Of a stretch of DNA of 64,000 bases, positions 46,439 to 59,500 are shown piece by piece. Origin of the DNA: Tubiluchus corallicola (lineage: Eukaryota > Priapulida > Priapulimorpha > Priapulimorphida > Tubiluchidae); the NCBI GenBank assembly GCA_030141605.1, contig JAQGDQ010000038.1, positions 310,001 through 374,000 on the forward strand. Direction: 5' to 3'. Below the pieces are notes generated by a model. The model did no database searches and was not told the origin of the DNA. It saw nothing but the letters and a program-made list of their open reading frames with translations. The translations under genes and the position numbers were made by a program. Positions within the stretch are counted from its first letter, which is position 1; every line of letters starts with the position of its first letter.

Positions 46439-49400
46439 TTACCTTGTCCAGGTAACAGGTACCCAACAAGCTTGTGTTTCTATTTTAGTTGCTAGGTCCT
46501 GTAAGTCCCTTACAGCAGTGTCTAGATCATCATTGACTAGTTCAGTATCAAACACACTGTCATACGCAGTGTGAAGTTTCTCTGATGCTCTCAGCATTTC
46601 ATGTAAATCTTGTTCCTAGTAAGAAAAAAATTAACACATTAGAACAATTCAATGTTAAGCAAATCATACGTATTCATAAGATGAACGGTTGCATTCAAGA
46701 GCTTGCAGATGATGTGCAATTGCACATGCTTGAAAACCCTAACGACAACTCATACCTGGAGTTTGTTACTACTCTGCAGGGTTGTACACAATCATGAAAT
46801 TTTAAAATTGATATATTTTTCAGAAAAAGCTATTAAACTAAATATTAATTGCCTTGCCTTACCATATACAAAACTGTGCTATCATAGAAAAAATTCAGAA
46901 TATTTCATTCTGCTAATTGTATCAGTGCTACAAGTGCTCTGAGAAGTTTACACAGCTTGATATTATGACATTTTTGGTGTCATCAATGGAAATTTTAATT
47001 ATGGTTTTGGGAAGCCGAAGAATTTGGTTTGATGGTTGTCTGTGGGAACCCCATCCTGTCAGTTAGTAAATTCCTCATCAAGTGCCTCAGCCAGTTATAC
47101 AATTCAAGAAGTAATTTTTGTCTTGTTGGACAGAAAACATTACCCAAAGTATAAAATAAAGTGAATGGGTAAATAGTTATTGTAGTAAAAGGTGCAATGA
47201 AGATAATCCACAATGTGAACAAATTCTGTTGCAAAAGATGTGATCTTACTGTAAATGCTCTTTCTTGACCATGGTGAATGCTATCTCTCTTCAACCTCCG
47301 TGTGGCAAGCAATCTCTCTAGACTAGGTGGTTTCACAAAAACTATGTATGGTTTTATTTCTCTCGTTCGCAAAAGCTTTAACGCCTGAAATGATTCTTTA
47401 TTTATCTTACAGCCATAAGTGATTATAAGAATGTTAACTACACACAAAATGCTGGCTATTCATCTGACACAGCTCTACGGCCATCATTATTAGTTTTGCA
47501 AATCATTTTGTGTTTATCCGAATTATCCATTTCGTGTTTGAAATCGTTATCATTGAATTACTTACAGAAATCAAATTATACTTACAAAAATAGCATGAAA
47601 TAGCATACGAGTGTTTCAAATTGAACTAATGAGTAGATTTTCGATTATAGTAGTTTTGGAAAAGATGAAAAATTCACTTACAAAAGCAAGTTTAGAATTT
47701 TAGAGATTCAGATTTTAAAATTCTATCAACATCGGCTATAACTGCAAAACGTAGCATTTCTACTGTGCGACTGAATTTCATTATCTACAAGTTTATAAAA
47801 CAAGCTTTTCTTACTATACATATTGCATGACATTTACCTTAGGATGCGGGTTCATGATGCCAACCACTCCAGATTTGACCAAAGATTTCACAGAGTCGAT
47901 AGTTGTCCCATAAAGATTACCCCTGAAAAAGATACTAGTGTAGTATATGTACTGATGGGCTTTGCAAAGCGCTGTACAGAACGACATTGTTAAATGTACT
48001 GTTCAAAAAAACATTATAACTGAATAAAGGCTTACTGTCCTAATAAACTCAACCTCATACTAGTTAAGCTTAATTCATCCACACAGAAAACGGAGTTCTA
48101 GTTGCAAAAAAATGTGAAATTGAGGATAGAAGAATAACCACTAAAACAGCAACAATAACATGGCTGCATTTTGATTGTGCAACCATGTTTATTGTGGCCA
48201 TTTTAATGGCTATTTTTCTAATCAGATCAGAATTACCATTGCTGTAATTGGTAACAAAATATTCTGGAACTACAGAGTTAATACACACGAACTTGTACAA
48301 ATGCATAATATTTATGAATTACCCTCGTTTCGAGATTTCTTGCTAGTAATTCTATAAGGAAGTCACTTTCAACCTGATGTTGTTGTCATTTTTGTTCTTG
48401 TTGTAATTCATGTAATAAGTTTTATCAGTTTTTAATAATGTGACATCACAAGAGTTACTTGGCATTAAAAAAATGGATGCGTGGGAAAAGTAAACTGTGT
48501 TCTAAATGACATAATCAGGCAAGTGGGCGGTTGTACATTTTACAAGTATGTTTGAGCAAAACACACATGCGTGCAGTAAGCAAGTCACCTAGGACGATCA
48601 AAGAAATTGGTACAACGAAAATAAAGAGTAAAACAATGGCTATGCAGTTACATATACATGACACTAAAGGAGTCAATTAGGATTTTTAAATTTATGAGAA
48701 ACTGGAAAACCAGCTTAAACAAGGCTGTGTTGGGCAGGGGTGGTTACAATGTAATAATATTTAAACTTTTTATCTGTCCAGCCTAGCTACTTAAGCATTT
48801 CAGTTACTCATAAATTTCGAAACATAAATTTACAAAAAAGACATATAAGGCAAAATATGTGAACAACTTTGAATAGACATAAAAAATGTCACTAAGTTTT
48901 TGTGCAACCTAGTACTGTATAAGCACTGTACCAGCACCTTAACTTTTAAAAGACACAAAATACGTCAGAGAACTAACAAACGCCACGTGTGTTTATTTTC
49001 ATACAATCGGATATGGCCTCTGTTTATTTATTTACCAGCAGGGTGTAAGGTAATGGAAACGCTTGAACTCATCATTAAATATGAACTTGTGCAGCTGCTC
49101 TGTTTGAAAGCTTAGATTACAGCTTGCATTAGAGTCAAGCAGTCCAACAAAACATCAGTACTGAAAATTTCACGAAATTTGTGAAAATGATTATAAGTAA
49201 ATGAGTCATGGTGCGTGAATCAATAAAAAAAAAACTTTGCTTACTAACAGTGCTTACTAATAGTGTTATATTTTATGAATGACACTATTTATGTACAAAA
49301 TATCTATTCAGTTTCTAGAGGGTGAAAGTGCAATAACTTTTAACAATTTCTTGTGTGTTTTACAGAATTAATTCTCAGAGGACGTCATTTGCACTGCACT

Positions 49401-52400
49401 GTTTAGTTGTTTCTATGTCTAATTCCACTTTCTTGTTATTGTAAAAAACTAACCAATGATGACTAGTGACTAAAGAATAATAAGATGATAAGTAAATGAA
49501 ATGGAAAAAGTGTTATCGGCAGTTAGTTCTTGGCGAGTCGCTGTTAATGTGTTACTCATTTGGATGTTGTCACTGCAAGTGTTAGCTGAAAATATCCGTG
49601 TAAAGCGAAAGATGTTACCAGTTAACGACTGGGATATGATCTGGCCTGCAAGCGAACCGATACCATATATGATTGGAGAAACTGGTTTGTACTCACTGTT
49701 TCATATAAAATGTTTGCATTGTAGTTCTCTTGTTACAGAGTAGGATGATGTTTAGATAATCAACAAGAAATTGATTGCAACAACGTTTGCTTAATTTGTA
49801 TCATTACTTGCTAATCTACCATAATTCAAAAAAAAAATGTGTATTTAATTTTTAAGAATAATTATTTGAAATTTTATTGTCAAATCATTAAAATTCAAAC
49901 TTTACCATTCAAAGTTATTTTATTGGATTAACCAACTTACTATTGTACTAGTATATGTTACAAAATGAAATGTTATTGCAGTGCCAAAATACCTTGTCAA
50001 GGCAATACACGAAGGTATTGCATACTGGACTAACAACACTTGTATGCGATTTGAAGAAGTTACTTGCCTAAAAGGCATTGATGACTATATTGGCTTTACC
50101 ACTTTCAACTGGTCAAAAGCAATACCGGCTCCTGTACAGGCAGTTACTAGCCACTTGGGTATGCGTAATATGGGTGAGAATCAAATACAGCTGAGCATGC
50201 AGTCCGAGTACTTACACAATCTTGCGCTGGCATCGGCCATCGTTAGCCACGAACTTGGTCATGTGATGGGCATGCATCATGAGATGTCACGCGTGGATGT
50301 GGATGACAGTGTTTGTGTAAACATCGGCGATCGCAAAAGCTGGGAGCCCGCATTTGCAACGTACAAAACCAACATTTTGGGAGTTCCATATGACTTGGGA
50401 TCAACAATGCATTATGGAAATAATGAGCAGTACAAAAATCAGTTTCAAATACTGACACGAGATCCCCTCATGGAAACGTCCATAGGAAGAGTGTGGCAAG
50501 GAGTAAAACTGTCCTTTTATGATGTATTTATGCTAAATTTGGCCTTTTGTAACAAATCGTGTCTGGGTGGGTTACAGACAAATTCTTGCAAACACGGCGG
50601 CTTTAAAAACCCACAAAACTGCAGAACATGTATTTGTGCCGAAGGTTTCACTGGTGAACGTTGTGAAAGCATGCTAAGTTATGGGGCTGAAGATGATACC
50701 CATATTATACACATAGAGCCTGGCAAAAGTGGTAAACTAACTCAGGCATTTACATCCACAACTGATAAAATTAGATCCTCGTGGCTGATAACAACAACAC
50801 CTGGTGCAGTTATAGGTATACAGGTAATATTTATAAGCTTCAATGTGACAGAGGATAGTGAAAGGGTAGTAGAATACATATCAAGACACAGGATATGTCT
50901 AGATTGGTTAGAAGTGAAATATAAAGACATTGCTGGAGCAGGTCCGCAATTCTGCAGTTATCCAAATCCTGGAGGAAATGTAACTGTTGATTTTATGCCT
51001 CCTTTGTATCCACCATTAGATTATCCATGGATGTGGTCAAACAGCAAGGAAGTACTTCTGCTTTACAATCAAAATGAGAACAGAGAAGGTTCGTTTACCA
51101 TAAAGTATGAAGCCAGACACGAAAAAGATGTAATTCAGCCAAAAAAGCTGAAAATTGCAAAACTTGCTACTGATATAGTATGCAGCTTTGTAAAATTAAT
51201 GAAGTGACTGATATTTTGCAAATTTTTCATGTGTAAATAGTACGATGAAATGACAAAAAGCAGAATTCATTGTTGTTAGATTTATAGCAGAACTTAAATG
51301 CACAGGGAAGACTAATATATATATATATATATAAACAAGATTTCGTATGTAAACAGTATTTTTTGTAATAGTGAATAGTACTACGTAATAGCAAATAATA
51401 GTTTAACATACATTACGAAAATGTTAAGAACTTAAAAGCAAGTTAACTAACAAGAGAAGTCTAAACAAATTCGCATTTATGTATTTCGACAATCAGTCAC
51501 CAGCTGTGAGAAAATTGTCATGTTGTTTAGATGAGGTGGTATTTTGTTGTAAGTCTGTAGATTGTTAGCATATGTATTTGAAAGCGTGGGTGCATGTATG
51601 ATTAAAATAAAGCTAACTCATTCTGGTCAGACTGTCACAAACTGTATATCAATGGGAATTCAACAAGAATCCAAAGAACATAAATTTCCCCTTGCTCTGT
51701 CTGTTGCATATCTGGTAAGAATAAAATCTAATTTATACTAGAGATAGGTGCATGATGTATGTCATTAAGATTTTGACTCCCACATAACTAGCATTCTAAC
51801 AGCCGCAAAGGGAATATTTTAAGAAAAAGAAAACTATAGGTGTGCTTTACATATTAATCTCTGTTAATATGGACAGCACCACTGTTCACTTATTTAGCCT
51901 AGTCCACAAAGTCCATGTGGTTTTCCTGCTAGGTTTCAATTAATGTGCCTCCTAACTTTGGCGATAAAGCCTCGTCATATAGGCCAGTCAGAATAGCATT
52001 TCACAAAGGAAATCCTCTGCATATGGACAGCGGAGTGGTTAGAATGTGGTATCATTTAAAACAAAGCATTAGATTCAGGCCTGTAGAAACCATACTAGTC
52101 GTCAAATTGGCAAATCACAATGCTGTGCTGCTATAAATATAATTGCAAAGTAACTGAAATGGTAAATCGCTAGTCAGCTGCTTTAAGTTATTCATCACAG
52201 GCATGCAGCTTTTTAATATGCTGAACATGATGATTGCATCTACGCAAAAACTAACACACAAGACGGAAATAACAACATACATAAGTGCATACATATTTCT
52301 GAAATAAGTACTAAACGAAACTTGACAACAGATGCATAGACATTAGGCAAACTATCTAGCATAAGTGTACAATGCAATTCACTCTGAACTCACAAAATGG

Positions 52401-55400
52401 AACCCACCCTCTAAAATAATTTAGCGACTATTATAGTATCTTTGGTAAAAGCATGTATGAAAGTTTGATACGTAATGATAATAAAATACATGACTATTGA
52501 ATTCTACACAAAAATCACAGCTTTTCAGTTCAATAAAATATATTTCTGTAGTGTTTCTCCATTGTTCATTAGATCCATGGTCAAAAGAATCCTTAAAACT
52601 ATGCCAATCCTGACGAGTTAATATCTCAATATTATTTCATGCTCGTACCACTAATATAACTTACAGCTACATTTCTATTCAAATTTGTGCCTGCAAATCC
52701 CAACTAAATTTTTGCAGTGTAAGCCGACTACATGTTAGATGTAAATCACCACACACCAAGTGTCAGTGTTGGTTAGCAATACTGTACCGTAGTAATACTT
52801 CTAGTCACAAGAGATGCCGCATGATTGATTATTTTGATGAAGTAATCCAAAGATTGGTTTGCTAGTTGGCTTATTTCCAATAGTTCAAGTTTAATTTGAG
52901 ATATCAATTGTTTTTTCAAATTAGCTGGCAATTAACGATAGCACTAATTAAATTATGATTGTGAATGCCAATATGTTCACAAAACTATAGCGGTTCATTT
53001 CACAGCAATTATTACCCTTGTGGAATTGTGCTATAAGGATGAAATCTTGGGTCTCCTCTGTCATAATGAACTGGTAGTTCAGGTGGCAGAGCATGGGAGT
53101 CTTCATCCCACAAGGATAATAAATGTTGTGAAATAAACTGCAATGGTTTATAGACATTCTGGCATTCACAGTCATAATCTAATTAATAATTAACTTGAGC
53201 AAATTTGCAATTTTCCACATTTTCTTGTCTCGTCTCAAACAGTGTGAGAAATATAAATTTCTCATCTCATCTCGTCTTGAAATCCAAAAAGGGCTTCTTG
53301 CAGACCCCTACAGCAAGGCTAATTAAAAGTTACCTGTATTCACCAAATTCAAGAAGGCTCCCAGCCTGCACTGCTGCTTCCATCTGTGCTCTTGTTGTAA
53401 ATTGGTACTCCTTGCCATCAATCTCAAAAACTTTCCTTGGACGGGAAGTATCTAACAGAAAACATCAAGGTAAATACATATAGTTTTTTTTAATTATTAA
53501 ATTTGTGCAAAATTTGTTTAAGTGTTTAATGTTTACTATTGTCACATACGTGGTACTGTTGTTTTAAAATGATCTGGATTACTTTCCAGCAATCTCCGCT
53601 TTAACTCATTTCGCCCTACGCCAGGCGCCCCTGCAAGTAAAAAACAGAAACATTACGTATCACTGACATTACATTGTAATTTGCAGAAACTCTGCAGTTA
53701 TTATTTTTAAAACATACTAATGGAACAAAATTATTGCACCATACTAAATAATGGGCAGTGGTTAATGTGAATGTGATTATGCATCTTTTGTAGGTTTTGT
53801 TTTTAGGCACACAGAATTTATAAAAGGTCAATTGTTCCAATAGGAACAGTAAATGGCAAAAGTTAAATGATAGAAATATTGATACTTTTGCCTTTGCTTT
53901 TGAGCTGATTTCCCATTTATTGAATACACAGCATACTTTGTGCAGTGTGCCTTACCAGTAAAAGGCTGCATTTTTTGCCTCACCTACACCCATCTTACCC
54001 ACAGATTGTCAAAGTCTTTGAAATTAACATCACGATTCAATACCTCTTTCTGAACTTTCAAATGATTTTATGCAGTTAAACAGCTTTTCTTACAAACTTC
54101 CATCTGATAACTACCTTTTATTATAAGGAAATGAATACCTTTGCTTTTCGACGAGTTTCTCGTTTATTTATTAAGATTGTGCAATAGAAAAATCTTCTTG
54201 ATTCTCATACATTTATTTATTTATTCTCTGAAAACAATTATTTTACTTAATACCTCTTTATTAATAACCCTTGCAAGCTTGGGTCATTAAACTTCATAGG
54301 GTGGATAGCCCTGGGCAGGGGGACGGCAGCAAGCGTCTGTTAGATCGCATCTAATCATAGGGCCTTTAGTTTTTTCAAATTTCTTTTTTTCACAACTATT
54401 CAGGTATCGTGGTGATGATGTGAACCTGGAGTTTTAAAATCTGGGATTCCTTAAGGGGCTCATTATAAAAGCCAAAGGCAGAAGATGGGGTCAAAAAAAA
54501 TAATTCAATGAATATAAAAGCTAGAAGCATGATACTTACAGGTGAATATTAGAAAAAGGTACTCAGAGAAGAAAAGGTGACCCCTGGGTCACAGATCACA
54601 ACACACAATAACAGACACCAAAATGTAAAAAATAGGGCAAATAATTTTGCCAACCAGCTTTACTTACAGTATTTACCATGAGTTTATGTTTTTGCATATA
54701 TGGATAGCCAAGTAAGTGGACAAAGTATTTATCAGTCATGTGACATGGGCAAAAAGGCTAAAACAGGGTTTTGTCAATAACTGGTGAATTAAATAAGCTG
54801 GAGTATTGAAACTTGCAGCGTGGGTACCAGAGTATGGGTTCAGACAATGGAACACTAAATGATGACTATGTGAGAAAGGGTTAAGGACAGTAGATCTATC
54901 AGTTTTCCGTTAGGCTTTATCTCCTTCACCATATTTGAGTTAGAGCAACAGTTTTTACAGTTACTATGTAATACAGCAACACAAATTCAATAAAATCAAA
55001 ATAAAAAATTTCAAACAAAAGACTGATGTCTTTTCAAGGCACAATTCTGTAACTATTGTTGAAAAATCATCAGTTTCTTATCACGCCATTCTGTTAATAA
55101 CTCAGGAGGTAAAGAGTTGTAAAACAAAACTTTACCAGTTTGTCGGCCCAGACAGTGTATCAATTTTGTTGGGTACTAGATGACTTTGCATTGGGTGGTT
55201 CAACATCACAGGCAATTTTTCTCAAAAGTTTTGGAAGTTATCTCCTCCTAGTTCTAGGATTTTAACAGCAAGACGCAGGCAATAGAGGGTGTTGAGTTCT
55301 AGGGCACCAGATGAAACTAATTTGCTTTGGTTAAATGGGTGGGACTGTGGAAGCACTGTGAGTGGGGTCTGCAAAATATGACCTTTGGTGAAAAAGTGTT

Positions 55401-56541
55401 CTACTAGTGTAACATATTATTGAAAAGCATGCCATGAGACAAAATCAGTAATGACAGTTAAATGAATTTTCGAAATCAATGGGTGGGTAATCTTTTAGAG
55501 GTAATGTAAGAATTTCATGTCGCATAGTTATTCGAAGCTTGTGAGAAAAGTTGCTCAACTGCATTACATTATTTGAGGGCTCACAGAAAGAGGAATTGAA
55601 TCATGATATTCATTTCAAAAACTCGTGGTAAAGAGTGAAATGCAACCTTTTACTGGTAATGCACATTGCATGAAGTATTTTCTGTGTTATATTAGACGGA
55701 TGCTGGTAATGAAAGTTGTTTAACTGCATTAAATGACCTAAGATCAAAGGCCATTGGTCATTTGAAGGTCAAAAAAACAAAAACGTAATTATAGATATTA
55801 TTTATTAATGCAGTGTCACCTTAGCATGCAGTAAATGGCACAGAATTTAACTGCATAGTTTTTCTATGCCTAAACTGTTTTCCTTAGTGAATATTTGAAC
55901 ATTTTGTGATTTGCTATAATAAAATAGTGTCTCCAAGAAATGTATATCAATTGGCTGTTGACAACACTCCAGCAATGTGCAACTACGGCAAACAGTATTA
56001 CAAAGAGACGAATTCTGCTGAACTTTATGGCTTGTAACAAGCTTATAGTTAGCAAATAACAGATGTGGAGTTTAAAATAGCACTTAGAATTGAACATTGA
56101 AATACCTGGTTTCTGAGAAGCTCAAAACAATATAACTAGTTACACAGTCTCATTTAGCAAAGACAGTTATAACAAAATTTGTAGTACAACAGGTTACAAA
56201 ACAGAACTTGAATTAACATGCACTTTTACAATCAGTCATTTAATTTCGCAGATTCACAGACCTTATTGTCTCATAAAAGGTCAATTTTAGCATTGTGCTC
56301 GGACTGTATTAAATAATGCCACGTTTAATAAAATTTCACAAACGGCTCAAGATACATACCAATGAGTATAATGGGCCTGTGATGATCAAGTTCAGGCTCA
56401 AGAACGGCTACTTCTTCATAAGGAATAAAATCCTTGCGAATAACTTCATCACTGTTTCGATTCTCTTGGACATTTTTGGAAATGTCATTCCTCAACGGAG
56501 ATTTCGATTTGCTTCTACGATCTGTATTCAGAACCATACGA
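46439..56541 (-). CDS. MPP7: MPP7-like exons 9-14, hook region and guanylate-kinase-like domain
   Basis: Exon 56360-56541 carries a basic hook ([10 protein letters not shown]), [13 protein letters not shown] and PIILIG. 53550-53630 gives [20 protein letters not shown]. 53334-53451 gives [20 protein letters not shown] and FGEYR. 47838-47922 gives [20 protein letters not shown]. 47250-47384 gives [20 protein letters not shown]. 46439-46615 gives [13 protein letters not shown] and the closing WVPVTWTR, stop TAA. The P-loop is degenerate (GAPGVGRNE, no GK[ST]), as in catalytically dead MAGUK GUK domains. The 5.4-kb intron between 47923 and 53333 hosts the astacin gene. Confidence 0.92.
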
Positions 56542-59500
56542 CTAAAAAGTAAACATCCGATAATAGCATCGAACTGTTCTTTTTGAATAAATGTTAATAA
56601 ATGTAGTTGTTATAAAACGTTATATATATATTGAAAGATGGAACGGTATTGTGCATGTTTGGCACACCTAACTAACTGATGAATGATTATTAATCTCGTG
56701 TTGCGACAGTGAAATACAACTTTACTTCAGTGCAAAAGGTTACTAAGGATTGCAACGAAGGTCATTTGCATTGTGGACATTATTCGCTCGAACTGACCAT
56801 GAAAGAGAGCTCTCAAATTCTGCAAAAAGTTGAGTTTTTTACTACATCAACATAACTACCCAATGCTAAATAAGGCTAATTCTTGCCGGCAGAACTATAT
56901 GAACTCGTTAAAAAACTATATGAATAATCAAGAATGTTGCTAAAATAAATGTAATGTTCTTTTTAGTAACTAAATGAACATTCCATAACATTCTACACTT
57001 TGTGCACACAAGACCTACAAGCCTACTAAATTCTAGCTTTCTACCGCTTTAAAAACATTTTTGAATTAATGTAATGCACACCGTTCTTGTAAAAATTGAC
57101 TGGGTATAAGGCCTGCCCTATAAACGCCTTCATTTTCAAGATCCTCCACCTTCCGAGCTTGCCACCAGTTTGGATCAGTTTGTTCCACCACGTGCAGCAC
57201 ATCTCCTTTCCGAAACAAGAGTCCAGCTTCTTGGCACGGAATAAGATTATCTTCGGAAGGATTGTAATCAAAGAAGGCTTTTACATGAACCTGAAAAAGA
57301 CACACATCTGAGTCTCTGCTTTAGTAAAAAATGATTCACAATCAAGTAAGTACAGGAAGGAATAACTGTACCAGTTTTCTTTTGACATCCCACCAGCAGC
57401 AGTCACAACAACAGAGAGTGCCGTAGTTAAATAGGTACTGGTAAACAGGCTCTGGTAAACGGGCACATTTTATGTTAAGGCACTCATTTGGTTAGTAATG
57501 AGGTTGAAAAAGGAACCTTTTAGAGCAACCTCTCGCAAATACAATAATTTCACTGAAAGTCGATTTGGACAGCTATTAAACTGCTAGAAGAATTGATAAA
57601 ATGATGCTACTGCATCAATTTAGATATTTTTCTCAGTAGACTGATAGACTAAGTAGTCTATGTTCGAGCCATTTCAATGAGTTTTACTGTTACAAGCAAA
57701 TCATCATGCAGTCAATTCTCATCGGAACTCCAATTTGAAAAAAACGCAGTGCAGGTAAAGATAAAGACATAAGAGATTCTCTGTACATAAGAGCATAAGG
57801 TGTAGTATAAGCTCTTATATTGCAATAGGTGAATATTCAATGATAAAAGCAAATATATGAAATTTTTGATTAAAAAAATTGCAAATGATCCACCAGACCA
57901 CAATTTTTGCACACATTTTCTAAATACAGTCAAGCTCTTACAGTGTTATTTATGCTACCTCTAACAAACAGGAGAAAGTAATTCAACTTTGCTAAGCTAC
58001 ACTAATTAGATACAAGAGAAACACTTAAGTAAAGTTTGTTACTCTGCTTTCTGGAATTCTGTTTTCTTCAAAATCAGCCGGAATGAGTTTGAACGTAAGA
58101 GTTCCACTTCCGTTCAGCTAAAAAATAAACACATTCCTAAAGTATCAATAAAAATCACAGACTAAAAGCAATAGGTATCCAGCAATCTTAAAAGTATATC
58201 TATTTTAAGTCCGTATTGATCTTGCAGAATCAGAAAGGTTGGATTTAACAGGAAAACAAACATTCCTATCATTTGCATTGCCATCACACGACAAAAACAC
58301 TCTACCATGGGCTGTACCATTCACAAGATTCACATACATCTCATCTCAGTAAACTATTGTTACAACCAGCACTAGTCACTTTTCTATAATAGTTTAATAA
58401 CGACTTGATTACAGTATCAAACACACACATAATGGAAATTGGCATTACCAGTATCTTAACAACATCTGTCGGATTCAGTCCGTGCACCGGTTGACCATTA
58501 ACTTCCATGACTTGATCACCTACGTGTATCATCCCACATCTGTCAGCACAGCCACCATGCATGACTCGCGCAATAAAAATAGCTCCAGTTTTTTCATCTT
58601 TTTTTATTGTAGCTCCCTATTAGAAAAAACTGTGAAAATGATCACACTTGTAAGAAAACTTATTTGCTAATAATGCTGAAAAATTTCTCCAGGTGTTGAT
58701 AATTTAATTAACTGCATCAGAGCCTGATATTGTACAATTTTCAAAATGTATCGACACTGAAAAAACATACCAGAACAAAAAATGTAAATTGTTCAAATTG
58801 TACTGGGCCAGAGATTAATTACAAATCCTAATGACTTGTTTTGGTCTGAAGGCGAGACTAGATGCTGATTGTCAAAGTATATGAACTCGTGCCATTTATC
58901 TCGTTAAAAGAAAAAGAAAGTGGCTAAAACACTCACATGTCAAATCAGCATTTATTTTTAAAAGTTAGTTTGATAGCAACCTAGGTTCCAGTCCTACCAC
59001 AAACATCTACATTAAGTTAGCCCTGCTCCTACTGTTGGATTTTGACTTGCAGTATGTCTTGAACGATGAATAAATTTTACAGCGCATCACTATTCATTAC
59101 TGATAAGTTTCGATTATTAACATATTTGTCACTTAAGGCACCGAGGATCATTGCAAAGACAATTCTTCTCTGTATATGCTGCAGATTATTTCCAAAGGAC
59201 TCTTAAATATATTTAAAACTTGGACAATTTTAAAATAAGCTTACCAGTGGCTCATTAGTTTTAACAAGTTTAACAATCTTCATGGAAATGTCGTCTTCAT
59301 CAACTTCATATGGAATTCTGGGTAAAACAGGCACAAAGTTTTTGTTTGCCACATCATCATGTGCAGACAGCATTGCCTATAATAAAACAAGATGCATTTC
59401 AGATTTAAAAGAAAGTTAAACAACATTTTTTTGTGAAACGTTTAACTCTGGCATAGACTTAAAACAAAGACAAAAATTGGCAAAACTAAAATAAACAGTG

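Noticed and set aside
46995-47447. 150-codon minus-strand frame taken as one gene
   Set aside because: Only 47250-47384 of it is real, as an MPP7-like exon; the rest is intron read through on both sides.
53012-53137. Minus-strand reading [20 protein letters not shown] and overlapping 75-codon frame as an MPP7 exon
   Set aside because: The GUK domain is complete without it, and the plus strand is a tRNA-like sequence, so the open frame is probably incidental.
53550-53630. Guanylate kinase catalytic P-loop
   Set aside because: The motif is GAPGVGRNE without the Lys-Ser/Thr; this is the inactive MAGUK form, not an enzyme.
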